Source of the DNA: Myxococcaceae bacterium JPH2
GTDB taxonomy: Bacteria > Myxococcota > Myxococcia > Myxococcales > Myxococcaceae
Length of the DNA: 64,000 nt
NCBI GenBank assembly: GCA_016458225.1
Contig: JAEMGR010000009.1
Span: 62,001 to 126,000, forward strand
Direction: 5' to 3'
The position numbers and the translations under genes are program-made. Numbering within the stretch: position 1 is the first letter of the stretch; every line of letters starts with the position of its first letter. The notes under the pieces are model-generated. The model had not been told where the DNA came from. It was given only the letters and a program-made list of their open reading frames with translations, and did not search any database. Shown here in pieces: positions 1 to 7,994 of the stretch.

Positions 1-665
1 GGACCGACAGCGGCCTTGTCTCCCGCGTCGCCCAGGCCCCGGACCGCGGCGGCGGCGAGGATGACCTGGCTGTCGCGCACGAGCGGCAGGAGGCGATTGA
101 CGGCCTCGGCGCGTCCACTCTTGCCCAGCTCTTCAGCCGCGCCCACGCGCTCGGGCAGCGCGCCCTCGGTCAGGGCAAGGAGGTTGCGATCCCAGAGGCC
201 CTTGGACTCGGCGGCGACGACCTCGGCCATCGCGCCTGGAACGTTCGCGCTCTTGAGGGCCTGGACGATGACCTGCCGCGTGGCCCGGCCGCGCCGACCG
301 TACTGAAGCTTGAGGTAGCCCTTGGCCTTGTCGTTCTTGACCTTGGCGAGCGCCATGGCGGCGCGACCCTGGACATCCTCGTCGGGGTCCTCCAGCAGCT
401 CGCCGAGCAGATCGACGACGCGAGGATCCTGACTCTCTCCCAGCGCGACAGCGGCCTCGCCGCGCACGATGGCGGCGAGGTCCTTGGCCGCGCGGGTGAA
501 GAGGACGAGGTCATCCGCGTTGCCTTGGGTGGCCAGCTTCTTCACCGCCGCGGCGCGAATCTCCGGGCGAGGGCTCTGGATATCAGCCAGGAGCTGGTCC
601 CGGCTGCCGTTGCACCCGAGGACCAGTGCCATTGCGAGAATGAGGGGGCGCGCGCCGGTTCGCAT
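1..665 (-). CDS. HEAT-repeat lipoprotein (3' end missing)
   Basis: The reading frame is open from an ATG at 665 to the left window edge, so about 221 residues are visible and the C-terminus lies outside. The N-terminus is a short lipoprotein signal (residues 1-18) with a lipobox ending LVLGC, so it is probably anchored in the outer or inner membrane by Cys18. The rest consists of Ala/Leu-rich helical repeats of about 30 residues, with phrases such as EIRAAAVKKLA, IVRGEAAVALGES and DVQGRAAMALAKV, typical of HEAT or PBS-lyase-like repeats. These form scaffolds for protein binding; no catalytic motif is visible. A GGAG lies 5 nt before the ATG. It follows the RluB-like gene on the same strand after a 94-nt gap that holds a hairpin and a possible promoter. 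Confidence 0.85.
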   Translation of the reverse strand, partial: MRTGARPLILAMALVLGCNGSRDQLLADIQSPRPEIRAAAVKKLATQGNADDLVLFTRAAKDLAAIVRGEAAVALGESQDPRVVDLLGELLEDPDEDVQGRAAMALAKVKNDKAKGYLKLQYGRRGRATRQVIVQALKSANVPGAMAEVVAAESKGLWDRNLLALTEGALPERVGAAEELGKSGRAEAVNRLLPLVRDSQVILAAAAVRGLGDAGDKAAVG

Positions 666-704
666 CGATCTCCGAGGAGGCAGACGGTGGAGTATGCGGC
701 CGGG

Positions 705-710
705 GTTATA
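705..710 (-). promoter_or_regulatory. possible -10 box for the HEAT lipoprotein
   Basis: On the minus strand this reads TATAAC, 40 nt upstream of the ATG at 665 and in one of the few AT-rich spots of the region. No good -35 element is visible, so this is only a candidate. Confidence 0.3.
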
Positions 711-723
711 TCAACGCGCCCCC

Positions 724-746
724 GAGCCGCCCACTGGGGGCGGCTC
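724..746 (-). terminator. hairpin after the RluB-like gene
   Basis: The 9-bp arms GAGCCGCCC and GGGCGGCTC enclose a short loop just downstream of the RluB-like stop codon at 760. No T-run follows on the minus strand, so it may act as a weak or Rho-assisted terminator or as a mRNA-stabilising hairpin. Confidence 0.4.
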
Positions 747-759
747 TTCCCTACCCGAC

Positions 760-3700
760 TCAGGAGGGACGGCGAGGCCCACGCGACGGCGGACGGCCGG
801 CACCCCCACGAGGAGGCTTGGACCCGAAGTCGTCCGACGCGCCCCGACGTGAGCCCGCCTTCACGACGCGCTCCTGCGGACGTCCAGAGGCGTCATACGG
901 CGCCCACGAACGCCCCTCGGAGCCACCAGAGCGAGGTCCACGCCCACGCGGCGCGCGATCCTCACCGGCGGGCTTCCACTCGCGCCGCTCCGGACGACCC
1001 GCGGGCTTGCCGGCCCCGAAGCCACCCCGAGCCCCACCCGGGGAGCGAGGGGCGCGACCACCCCCCTCGTCACCCCCGAAGCGCTCCCGAGAAGCCCCCG
1101 CCGGCTTGCCCGCGCCGAAGCGCGACCCGCCACGAGCGCCGCCCTCGGAACCGCCGAAGCGCCCCCGAGGAGCCCCGGCCGGCTTGCCCGCGCCGAAGCG
1201 CGAACCGCCACGAGCACCGCCCTCGGAAGCACCGAAGCGCGAACCCCCACGCGCGCCACCTTCATCGCCGCCGAAGCGCCCGCGAGGAGCCCCCGCCGGC
1301 TTGCCCGCGCCGAAGCGCGACCCGCCACGAGCGCCGCCCTCGGAACCGCCGAAGCGCCCCCGAGGAGCCCCGGCCGGCTTGCCCGCGCCGAAGCGCGAAC
1401 CGCCACGAGCACCGCCCTCGGAAGCACCGAAGCGCGAACCACCACGGGCGCCACCTTCATCGCCGCCGAAGCGCCCGCGAGGAGCACCCGCCGGCTTGCC
1501 CGCGCCGAAGCGCGAACCGCCACGAGCGCCGCCCTCGGAACCACCGAAGCGCGAGCCGCCACGAGCACCGCCGTCGGAAGCACCGAAGCGCGACCCACCA
1601 CGGGCGCCCCCTTCATCGCCGCCGAAGCGCCCGCGAGGAGCCCCCGCCGGCGTGCCCGCGCCGAAGCGAGAGCCGCCACGGGCCCCCCCCTCGTCACCAC
1701 CGAAGCGCCCCCGAGGAGCACCCGCCGGCTTGCCCGCGCCGAAGCGCGAACCGCCACGAGCGCCACCCTCGGAGCCACCGAAGCGCGAACCACCACGGGC
1801 GCCCCCCTCATCGCCGCCGAAGCGGCCACGAGGAGCACCCGCCGGCTTGCCCGCGCCGAAGCGAGAGCCGCCACGAGCACCACCTTCGGAACCACCGAAG
1901 CGAGAGCCGCCACGGGCCCCCCCCTCGTCACCACCGAAGCGCCCCCGAGGAGCACCCGCCGGCTTGCCCGCGCCGACGCGCGAACCACCACGAGCGCCAC
2001 CCTCGGCAGCACCGAAGCGAGAGCCGCCGCGGGCTCCGCCCTCGTCACCGCCGAAGCGCCCCCGAGGAGCACCCGCCGGCTTGCCCGCGCCGACGCGCGA
2101 ACCACCACGAGCGCCACCCTCGGCAGCACCGAAGCGAGAGCCGCCGCGGGCTCCGCCCTCGTCACCGCCGAAGCGCCCCCGAGGAGCACCCGCCGGCTTG
2201 CCCGCGCCGAAGCGCGAACCGCCACGAGCACCGCCCTCGGAAGCACCGAAGCGAGAGCCGCCACGGGCCCCACCCTCGTCACCACCGAAGCGGCCCCGAG
2301 GAGCACCCGCCGGCTTGCCCGCGCCGAAGCGCGAACCGCCACGAGCGCCACCCTCGGAACCACCGAAGCGCGAACCACCACGGGCGCCCCCCTCATCGCC
2401 GCCGAAGCGGCCACGAGGAGCACCCGCCGGCTTGCCCGCGCCGAAGCGAGAGCCGCCACGAGCACCACCTTCGGAACCACCGAAGCGAGAGCCGCCACGG
2501 GCCCCCCCCTCGTCACCACCGAAGCGCCCCCGAGGAGCACCCGCCGGCTTGCCCGCGCCGAAGCGCGAACCGCCACGAGCACCGCCCTCGGAAGCACCGA
2601 AGCGAGAGCCGCCACGGGCCCCACCCTCGTCACCACCGAAGCGGCCCCGAGGAGCACCCGCCGGCTTGCCCGCGCCGAAGCGCGAACCGCCACGAGCGCC
2701 ACCCTCGGAAGCACCGAAGCGAGAGCCGCCACGGGCTCCGCCCTCGTCACCACCGAAGCGCCCCCGAGGAGCACCCGCCGGCTTGCCCGCGCCGAAGCGC
2801 GAACCGCCACGAGCGCCACCTTCGTCACCGCCGAAGCGCGAGCCGCCGCGAGCCCCGCCCTCGTCACCGCCGAAACGACCGCGAGGCGCCCCAGCCGGCT
2901 TGCCCGCACCGAAGCGAGAAGCGCCGCGCGCTCCGCCCTCGGATCCACCGAAGCGAGAACCACCGCGAGCCCCACCTTCATCACCACCGAAACGGCCGCG
3001 CGGGGCACCCGCCGGCTTGCCCGCGCCGAAGCGAGAAGCGCCGCGCGCTCCGCCCTCATCACCGCCGAAGCGGCCCCGAGGTGCACCGGCCGGCTTGCCC
3101 GCACCGAAGCGAGAAGCGCCGCGCGCTCCGCCCTCGGATCCACCGAAGCGAGAACCACCGCGAGCCCCACCTTCATCACCACCGAAACGGCCGCGCGGGG
3201 CACCCGCCGGCTTGCCCGCGCCGAAGCGAGAAGCGCCGCGCGCTCCGCCCTCATCACCGCCGAAGCGGCCCCGAGGTGCACCGGCCGGCTTGCCCGCACC
3301 GAAGCGAGAAGCGCCGCGCGCTCCGCCCTCGGATCCACCGAAGCGAGAACCACCGCGAGCCCCACCTTCATCACCACCGAAACGGCCGCGCGGGGCACCC
3401 GCCGGCTTGCCCGCGCCGAAGCGAGAAGCGCCGCGCGCTCCGCCCTCATCACCGCCGAAGCGGCCCCGAGGTGCACCGGCCGGCTTGCCCGCACCGAAGC
3501 GAGAAGCGCCGCGCGCTCCGCCCTCGGATCCACCGAAGCGGCCGCCACGAGCCCCACCCTCGTCACCGCCGAAACGGCCCCGAGGAGCACCCGCCGACTT
3601 GCCCGCACCGCCACGAGCCTCGCCCGCCGGCTTCCACTCACGCCGCTCGGGACGACCCTCGTCGGACGACGGAGCCTCGGCCGCGTCGTCATCTTCCTTC

Positions 3701-4716
3701 CAGCCACGACGCGCGGGCCGCTCACCCGCCTCGGCATCGCGCGAACGCGACGCGAACCGCGCCGGGCGCGTGCCGCCATCCATCACCGGCTTCCGCTCGC
3801 TGCGCTCCGACCGCTCGCCACCCGCGGACTTTCGGGCGCGCGGCGCGCTCGTCTCGGCGGCCTTGCGCTTGGGCGCGGGAGCCTCGTCATCCATCGACAG
3901 CTCCTCGTCATCCTCCATGCCCTCGAAGCCCGGCGCCGAGCGCCCATGGCGCCGAGGCGGCAGCTTCAGCGAAACGTCCGGCGGAGTGACCGTTCCATCC
4001 GCGACGCCCTGGAGGAACTTCACTTCCTGCGCCGACAGCGGGCGCAGCGCACCGGGGCGCAGCCCCTCCACCTGGATGCCCGCGTAGGCCGGGCGGAACA
4101 GGCGAACGACAGGGTGCCCCACCGCCGCGCACAGGCGCTTGATGAGGTGCGGCCGCCCCTCGGCGACCACCAGCTTGAGCCACGTGTTGCGCTCGGCCCG
4201 CTCGAAGACATCCACGGACACCGGCGTGGCCATGCCGTCCTCGAGCCGCACGCCGCCGCGCAGCTTGTCGAGCGTGGCCGCGTCCGGGACGCCCTTCACC
4301 TTCGCCAGGTACGTGCGAGGCACCTGGAAGCTGGGGTGCGTGAGCTTGTGCGCCAGCGCGCCGTCATCCGTGAAGAGCAGCGCTCCCTCGGCGTCGTAGT
4401 CCAGACGCCCCACCGGGAACAGCCGCTTGCCCGTCTCCTCGACGTAGCCGGCCACCGTGGGACGGCCCTGCGGATCCGACAGCGTCGTCACGACGCCCAC
4501 GGGCTTGTACAGCAGGAAGTAGGAAGTCTCCTCAGGCGGCGTGGCGAGCTTGCCATCCACCGCGACCAGGTCCGTTCCGGGCTCCACCCGGCTGCCCAGC
4601 TCCGTCACCGTCTTGTTGTTCACCGTCACCCGGCCAGCGGTGATGAGTTCTTCTGCGTGCCGGCGCGAAGCCACTCCCGCGCGAGCCAGATACTTCTGCA
4701 AACGTTCCGCCGCCAT
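760..4716 (-). CDS. rluB: RluB/RsuA-family pseudouridine synthase with giant Gly/Arg/Phe-rich repeat tail
   Basis: This is predicted to convert a uridine of 23S rRNA to pseudouridine. Residues 1-48 form an S4 RNA-binding domain (starting MAAERLQKYLARAGVASRR). The catalytic domain follows, with the family motif GRLDYDAEGALLFTDDG; Asp106 is the expected nucleophile. Enzyme homology ends near residue 240. Usual RluB proteins have about 250-350 residues, whereas this one has 1,318. Residues about 370-1215 are a low-complexity tract of 13-residue blocks such as GGARGGSRFGGSE and PAGAPRGRFGGDE, making about 24 units of 26, 39 or 52 residues. A PERREWKPAGE motif flanks both ends of the tract. The start at 4716 is chosen for its AAGGGG 5 nt upstream; a GTG at 4746 would overlap scpB. 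It is the last gene of the trpS-scpA-scpB cluster. The tail resembles RGG/FG boxes that bind RNA, but its role is inference. Assignment to RluB rather than RluE/RsuA is by domain layout only. Confidence 0.88.
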   Translation of the reverse strand: MAAERLQKYLARAGVASRRHAEELITAGRVTVNNKTVTELGSRVEPGTDLVAVDGKLATPPEETSYFLLYKPVGVVTTLSDPQGRPTVAGYVEETGKRLFPVGRLDYDAEGALLFTDDGALAHKLTHPSFQVPRTYLAKVKGVPDAATLDKLRGGVRLEDGMATPVSVDVFERAERNTWLKLVVAEGRPHLIKRLCAAVGHPVVRLFRPAYAGIQVEGLRPGALRPLSAQEVKFLQGVADGTVTPPDVSLKLPPRRHGRSAPGFEGMEDDEELSMDDEAPAPKRKAAETSAPRARKSAGGERSERSERKPVMDGGTRPARFASRSRDAEAGERPARRGWKEDDDAAEAPSSDEGRPERREWKPAGEARGGAGKSAGAPRGRFGGDEGGARGGRFGGSEGGARGASRFGAGKPAGAPRGRFGGDEGGARGASRFGAGKPAGAPRGRFGGDEGGARGGSRFGGSEGGARGASRFGAGKPAGAPRGRFGGDEGGARGASRFGAGKPAGAPRGRFGGDEGGARGGSRFGGSEGGARGASRFGAGKPAGAPRGRFGGDEGGARGASRFGAGKPAGAPRGRFGGDEGGARGGSRFGGSEGGARGASRFGAGKPAGAPRGRFGGDEGGARGGSRFGGDEGGARGGSRFGAGKPAGAPRGRFGGDEGGARGGSRFGASEGGARGGSRFGAGKPAGAPRGRFGGDEGGARGGSRFGASEGGARGGSRFGAGKPAGAPRGRFGGDEGGARGGSRFGGSEGGARGGSRFGAGKPAGAPRGRFGGDEGGARGGSRFGGSEGGARGGSRFGAGKPAGAPRGRFGGDEGGARGGSRFGASEGGARGGSRFGAGKPAGAPRGRFGGDEGGARGGSRFGAAEGGARGGSRVGAGKPAGAPRGRFGGDEGGARGGSRFGAAEGGARGGSRVGAGKPAGAPRGRFGGDEGGARGGSRFGGSEGGARGGSRFGAGKPAGAPRGRFGGDEGGARGGSRFGGSEGGARGGSRFGAGKPAGAPRGRFGGDEGGARGGSRFGAGTPAGAPRGRFGGDEGGARGGSRFGASDGGARGGSRFGGSEGGARGGSRFGAGKPAGAPRGRFGGDEGGARGGSRFGASEGGARGGSRFGAGKPAGAPRGRFGGSEGGARGGSRFGAGKPAGAPRGRFGGDEGGARGGSRFGASEGGARGGSRFGAGKPAGAPRGRFGGSEGGARGGSRFGAGKPAGASRERFGGDEGGGRAPRSPGGARGGFGAGKPAGRPERREWKPAGEDRAPRGRGPRSGGSEGRSWAPYDASGRPQERVVKAGSRRGASDDFGSKPPRGGAGRPPSRGPRRPS
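1075..3610 (-). repeat. 39-bp-based coding tandem repeat in the RluB-like gene
   Basis: The marker ccggcttgcc recurs at 1101, 1179, 1296, 1374 and 1491, so the spacing alternates between 78 and 117 bp, both multiples of 39 bp (13 codons). From about 2894 to 3540 the sequence has a perfect 195-bp period (5 x 39). A longer duplicated block is offset by 585 bp (15 x 39), for example 1811 against 2396. Because the period is a multiple of three and lacks stops, several other frames also stay open through the tract; they are by-products. Confidence 0.95.
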
Positions 4717-4742
4717 ACTTCCCCTTCTTCCATTGCTGCCCG

Positions 4743-5732
4743 TCACTCGGGCTTGGGCCCCTCGGTGCCGCCCGTCTCGGGCGGTGGGGGCGCGTCTAGG
4801 ACACTGGAGCTCACCTTCTGAGTCCGCTCCGCTGCGGCCATGGCTTCCTCCAGTTCCTCGAGCGCGGCCTCGCTGGCCGCCGCGCTCTTCTCCATCCGCT
4901 TCGTGAAGCCTGGATCCGCCAGGACTTCCACTGTACCCGCAGCCACCGGAACCGGCTGCGTCTCCTTCTCGACGATCTCTCGGTGCTCCTGCGTGAGCTC
5001 ATGGAACTCACGCAGCGTCGGGAGCGCCGACAGGTCCTTCAGCGCGAAGAACTCCAGGAATTCGCGCGTCGTGCCGTACAAAATGGGCCGCCCCACTTCC
5101 TCGCGCTTGCCGAGGATCTTCACCAGCTTGCGGTCCATGAGGGCCTTCAGCACGGCGCCGCAATCCACGCCACGTATTTCCTCCAACTCGGGGCGAGTGA
5201 CGGGCTGGCGGTAGGCGATGATGGCCAGGGTCTCGACCGCGGCGCGGGTGAGCCGCTGCGGTTTGACCCGCAGGTAGCGGCGCACATACTCGGCCGAGTG
5301 GGGGTCCGTCCGGAACTGCCACCCGCCTGCCACCTCGTACAGCACGATGCCGCTGATGCCGTCGCGGTGGATGCCGGAGAGCTGGTTGAGCGCCTCGGCG
5401 ATGAGCTCCCGGGTGATGCCCGTCGCCTGGTACAGCTCGTCCACGGACAGGGGGCGCTCGGCCACGAAGAGCACGCTCTCGATGACCGTCCGGACGCGAT
5501 CCCCGGACAGCCCCCGGCTCTTCGAGACCATCTTCTCGAACGAGGTCTGGAGGTCTGGGGCGGAGTCCTCCGAGTCCTCTTCGATGGCCGCGGCCTCCAC
5601 CTCGTCCAGGTCGCTGTCCGCGGGGCCAGGGCCGGTGACGGCGGCGATCTCCTCCTCGGAGAACTGCCCCGGGCCTCCGGGGGTACCAGGCGCGGGCATC
5701 TCGTCGTCGGGACCGTTGCTACCGGTAGTCAC
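4743..5732 (-). CDS. scpB: segregation and condensation protein B
   Basis: ScpB pairs with ScpA and SMC to form the bacterial condensin that organises and segregates the chromosome. The central part has the two winged-helix domains of the family, including VRTVIESVLFVAERPLSVDEL, ETLAIIAYRQPVTRPELEEI and GRPILYGTTREFLEFFALKDL. Acidic, disordered extensions are present at both ends, making it 329 residues against about 190-280 usual. The GTG at 5732 is chosen because GGAGG lies 9 nt upstream; it overlaps the last 14 nt of scpA, so translation is probably coupled. The function is secure from the family motifs and the adjacent scpA. Confidence 0.93.
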   Translation of the reverse strand: MTTGSNGPDDEMPAPGTPGGPGQFSEEEIAAVTGPGPADSDLDEVEAAAIEEDSEDSAPDLQTSFEKMVSKSRGLSGDRVRTVIESVLFVAERPLSVDELYQATGITRELIAEALNQLSGIHRDGISGIVLYEVAGGWQFRTDPHSAEYVRRYLRVKPQRLTRAAVETLAIIAYRQPVTRPELEEIRGVDCGAVLKALMDRKLVKILGKREEVGRPILYGTTREFLEFFALKDLSALPTLREFHELTQEHREIVEKETQPVPVAAGTVEVLADPGFTKRMEKSAAASEAALEELEEAMAAAERTQKVSSSVLDAPPPPETGGTEGPKPE

Positions 5733-6585
5733 TCTCGTCGACCTCCGTGGGGACCAGCCGCTCCAGGGCATCCCCATTGGGCATCAGCAGGATGGGGCCC
5801 AATGGCTCCTCCTGGTACACCTTGATGAGGCGTCGTTTCACCATTTCCAGGATGCCGATGAAGGTGATGATCACCTCCTGCCGGCTGGTCTGCTCGGAGA
5901 ACAGGCTCTCGAACGTCGCCTGCTCGCTCTTCCGCAGGTGCTCCGCCACCCGGAGGATGGCCTCGGACAGGCTGACCCGCTCGAGCACCACCTCGTGCTG
6001 CACCTTGGGGGTCAGCCGCTCGAGCACCCGGTCCAGCGCCTCGATGAGCTTGAGGACCGAGAACTCCTGGAGGCCCACCTCCTCCTCGGGGATGGGCACC
6101 GCCTCCACCGGGACGCTCCGGGCGAAGACGTCACGGCCGAGCAGGTCCTGCATGGACAGGTGCTCGGCCGCATCCTTGTACTTCTGATACTCCAGCAGGC
6201 GGCGGACCAGCTCGGCGCGCGGATCCTGCGCCTCCTCCACCGCCGCCAGCGCCTCGGCCCCCTCGGGCACCGCCGCCGCATCCTGACGCGGCAAGAGCAT
6301 GCGGCTCTTGAGGTGCGCCAGGGTGGCCGCCATCACCAGGAACTCCCCGGCAATGTCCAGATTGACCTCCCGCATCCGCTCCAAGTACTCGAGATACTTC
6401 TCGGTAATGAGCGCCAGGGGGATGTCGAAGATGTCGACCCGGTGCTCCTTGATCAGGTGGAGCAACAGGTCGAGCGGGCCCTCGAAGTTGGGCAGCGCGA
6501 CCCGGAAGGCATCTCCGGGAGTGCGCGGCCCATCCCCGTCACGCGGGAAGTCATCGGGCGGCGGCGCGTGGCGACCTTCACTCAC
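5719..6585 (-). CDS. scpA: segregation and condensation protein A
   Basis: ScpA is the kleisin subunit that bridges SMC heads in the SMC-ScpAB condensin. The N-terminal kleisin motif FEGPLDLLLHLIKEHRVDIFDIPLALI is complete, and the C-terminal winged helix (around EVIITFIGILEMVKR and EPLGPILL) is present. Two starts are possible. A GTG at 6585 has AAGGA 9 nt upstream and is preferred. A GTG at 6681 has AGGAGG only 1 nt before it, too close for normal initiation, and would add an Arg/Pro-rich leader without family similarity. It lies downstream of trpS and overlaps scpB by 14 nt. Confidence 0.92.
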   Translation of the reverse strand: MSEGRHAPPPDDFPRDGDGPRTPGDAFRVALPNFEGPLDLLLHLIKEHRVDIFDIPLALITEKYLEYLERMREVNLDIAGEFLVMAATLAHLKSRMLLPRQDAAAVPEGAEALAAVEEAQDPRAELVRRLLEYQKYKDAAEHLSMQDLLGRDVFARSVPVEAVPIPEEEVGLQEFSVLKLIEALDRVLERLTPKVQHEVVLERVSLSEAILRVAEHLRKSEQATFESLFSEQTSRQEVIITFIGILEMVKRRLIKVYQEEPLGPILLMPNGDALERLVPTEVDESDYR

Positions 6586-6735
6586 CGGACGATGTCCTTC
6601 GCTGCGGGTTCGAGGTGGATTCGGGTCGTCATCGCGCACAAGCCCGAAAAACCGGCCTCTGGCGCGAGCCGGGGGGGACACACCTCCTTAACAGTGCCTC
6701 CCAGGGGGGTCAAAGAAACTGACAGGAACAAACGT

Positions 6736-7749
6736 TCAGGGGATTCCCACTGCCCGTCGCACCTGCGTCATGAGGCGACTGGCTTCGTGGCGGGCGCGGT
6801 TGGCGCCGTCCTGGAGGATGCGCTCGACCTCGGCGGGGTCGGCCACCAGCTCGGCGTAGCGCTTGCGGGCCGGGCCGAAGACGGTGTGGTAGGCCTCCAG
6901 GAGCTTCTTCTTGTAGTCGCCGTAGCCCTTGCCGCCCGCCTTCCAGGTGGCGTCCACCTCGGCGAACTCGGACTCGGGCAGCATCAGCTTGAGCAAGTCG
7001 TAGAGCGGGCTGTCCTGGGTGGGCTTGGGCGCGTCCACCGCGGTCGAGTCCGTCTTGATGGACATGATCCGCTTCTTGATCTCCTTCTCGTCCCCGAACA
7101 GCTCGATGGTGTTGCCGTACGATTTGGACATCTTCTGTCCGTCGACGCCCGGCACGGTGGCGGTGGACTCCTGCACGCGGGCCGCCGGCAGCTTGAGCAG
7201 GCCGGGCGCGTGTCCGCGCTCCTTGCCATCGGGGTCCGCCGGGTCGTAGCCGGGGACGTACTGGGTATTGAACTTCACGGCCCAGTCGCGGGCGAACTCG
7301 ATGTGCTGGATCTGATCCTTGCCCACCGGCACCACGTCCGTGCTGTAGAGCAGGATGTCCGCCGCCATGAGGACCGGATAGGCGAACAGGCCGAAGTCCG
7401 GGCTGAAGCCCTTGGCCACCTTGTCCTTGTAGCTGTGGGCGCGCTCCAGGTGCGCATGGGGCACCACGGTCCCAAGGATCCAGTTGAGCTCGAGGACCTC
7501 CTTCACGTCACTCTGGCGGAAGAGCACGGCCTTCTTCGGGTCCAGCCCCAGGGACAGGTAGGCCAGGGCGGCCTCGCGGGTCAGGTCCAGCGCGAGCTTG
7601 GGATCGCGCACTGTGTTGAGCGCGTGGAGGTTGGCGATGAAGAAGTACGCCTCGCCCTCCTCCTGGAGCTGCACGAACTGGCGGATGGCCCCGTAGTAGT
7701 TGCCGATATGCAGCCGTCCGGACGACTGCACGCCTGAGAGAATCCGCAT
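6736..7749 (-). CDS. trpS: tryptophanyl-tRNA synthetase
   Basis: This class I aminoacyl-tRNA synthetase charges tRNA-Trp with tryptophan in the cytoplasm. The HIGH-type motif is seen as GRLHIGNYYG (His14) and the KMSKS loop as KMSKS at residues 206-210. The length of 337 residues is normal for bacterial TrpRS. The ATG at 7749 is used because it starts directly at the conserved MRILSGVQSSG; no clear Shine-Dalgarno sequence precedes it, and the upstream in-frame extension lacks similarity. It is the first gene of a minus-strand cluster with scpA, scpB and the RluB-like gene. No T-box or Trp-rich leader peptide was noticed upstream. Confidence 0.96.
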   Translation of the reverse strand: MRILSGVQSSGRLHIGNYYGAIRQFVQLQEEGEAYFFIANLHALNTVRDPKLALDLTREAALAYLSLGLDPKKAVLFRQSDVKEVLELNWILGTVVPHAHLERAHSYKDKVAKGFSPDFGLFAYPVLMAADILLYSTDVVPVGKDQIQHIEFARDWAVKFNTQYVPGYDPADPDGKERGHAPGLLKLPAARVQESTATVPGVDGQKMSKSYGNTIELFGDEKEIKKRIMSIKTDSTAVDAPKPTQDSPLYDLLKLMLPESEFAEVDATWKAGGKGYGDYKKKLLEAYHTVFGPARKRYAELVADPAEVERILQDGANRARHEASRLMTQVRRAVGIP

Positions 7750-7930
7750 GGCGATACCAATAGTGAGGTGACGGGTGGACGACGAGGCTGGTTCGCACAC
7801 CCGCCGCCCCCCTGCAACCTTCCGGTCACCCTGCCCGAGCGGCCCGCGCGTCCCCAGGGCGAGCACGACCCGGGCTGGAATTTGGTGGCGAGACCGAAAA
7901 ACACCTGCAATTTCGGACACTTGAGACACC

Positions 7931-7952
7931 TCAGGGTTAGGAGTTACCCTGA
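7931..7952. promoter_or_regulatory. inverted repeat between trpS and the DUF4388 gene
   Basis: The 7-bp arms TCAGGGT and ACCCTGA are separated by 8 bp in the 245-bp divergent region between trpS and the DUF4388 gene, 43 bp before the DUF4388 start. Its place suggests an operator or a transcript hairpin. No regulator is adjacent. Confidence 0.35.
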
Positions 7953-7994
7953 CACCTCTCCCATCGACCAACCCACCTCAGAAGGAGTCCGCGG

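Noticed and set aside
861-3779. Second minus-strand frame of 972 codons inside the RluB repeat
   Set aside because: It is the shifted frame of the same repeat tract, made of Ala/Val/Arg runs, with no start signal.
525-4087. Two plus-strand frames of over 1,000 codons opposite the RluB-like gene
   Set aside because: They exist because the 39-bp repeat has a length divisible by three and has no stop in these frames. They lack known domains, and the RluB frame has real domains.
7750-7994. A T-box or trp leader upstream of trpS
   Set aside because: No specifier loop, Trp-codon run or T-box consensus was found.
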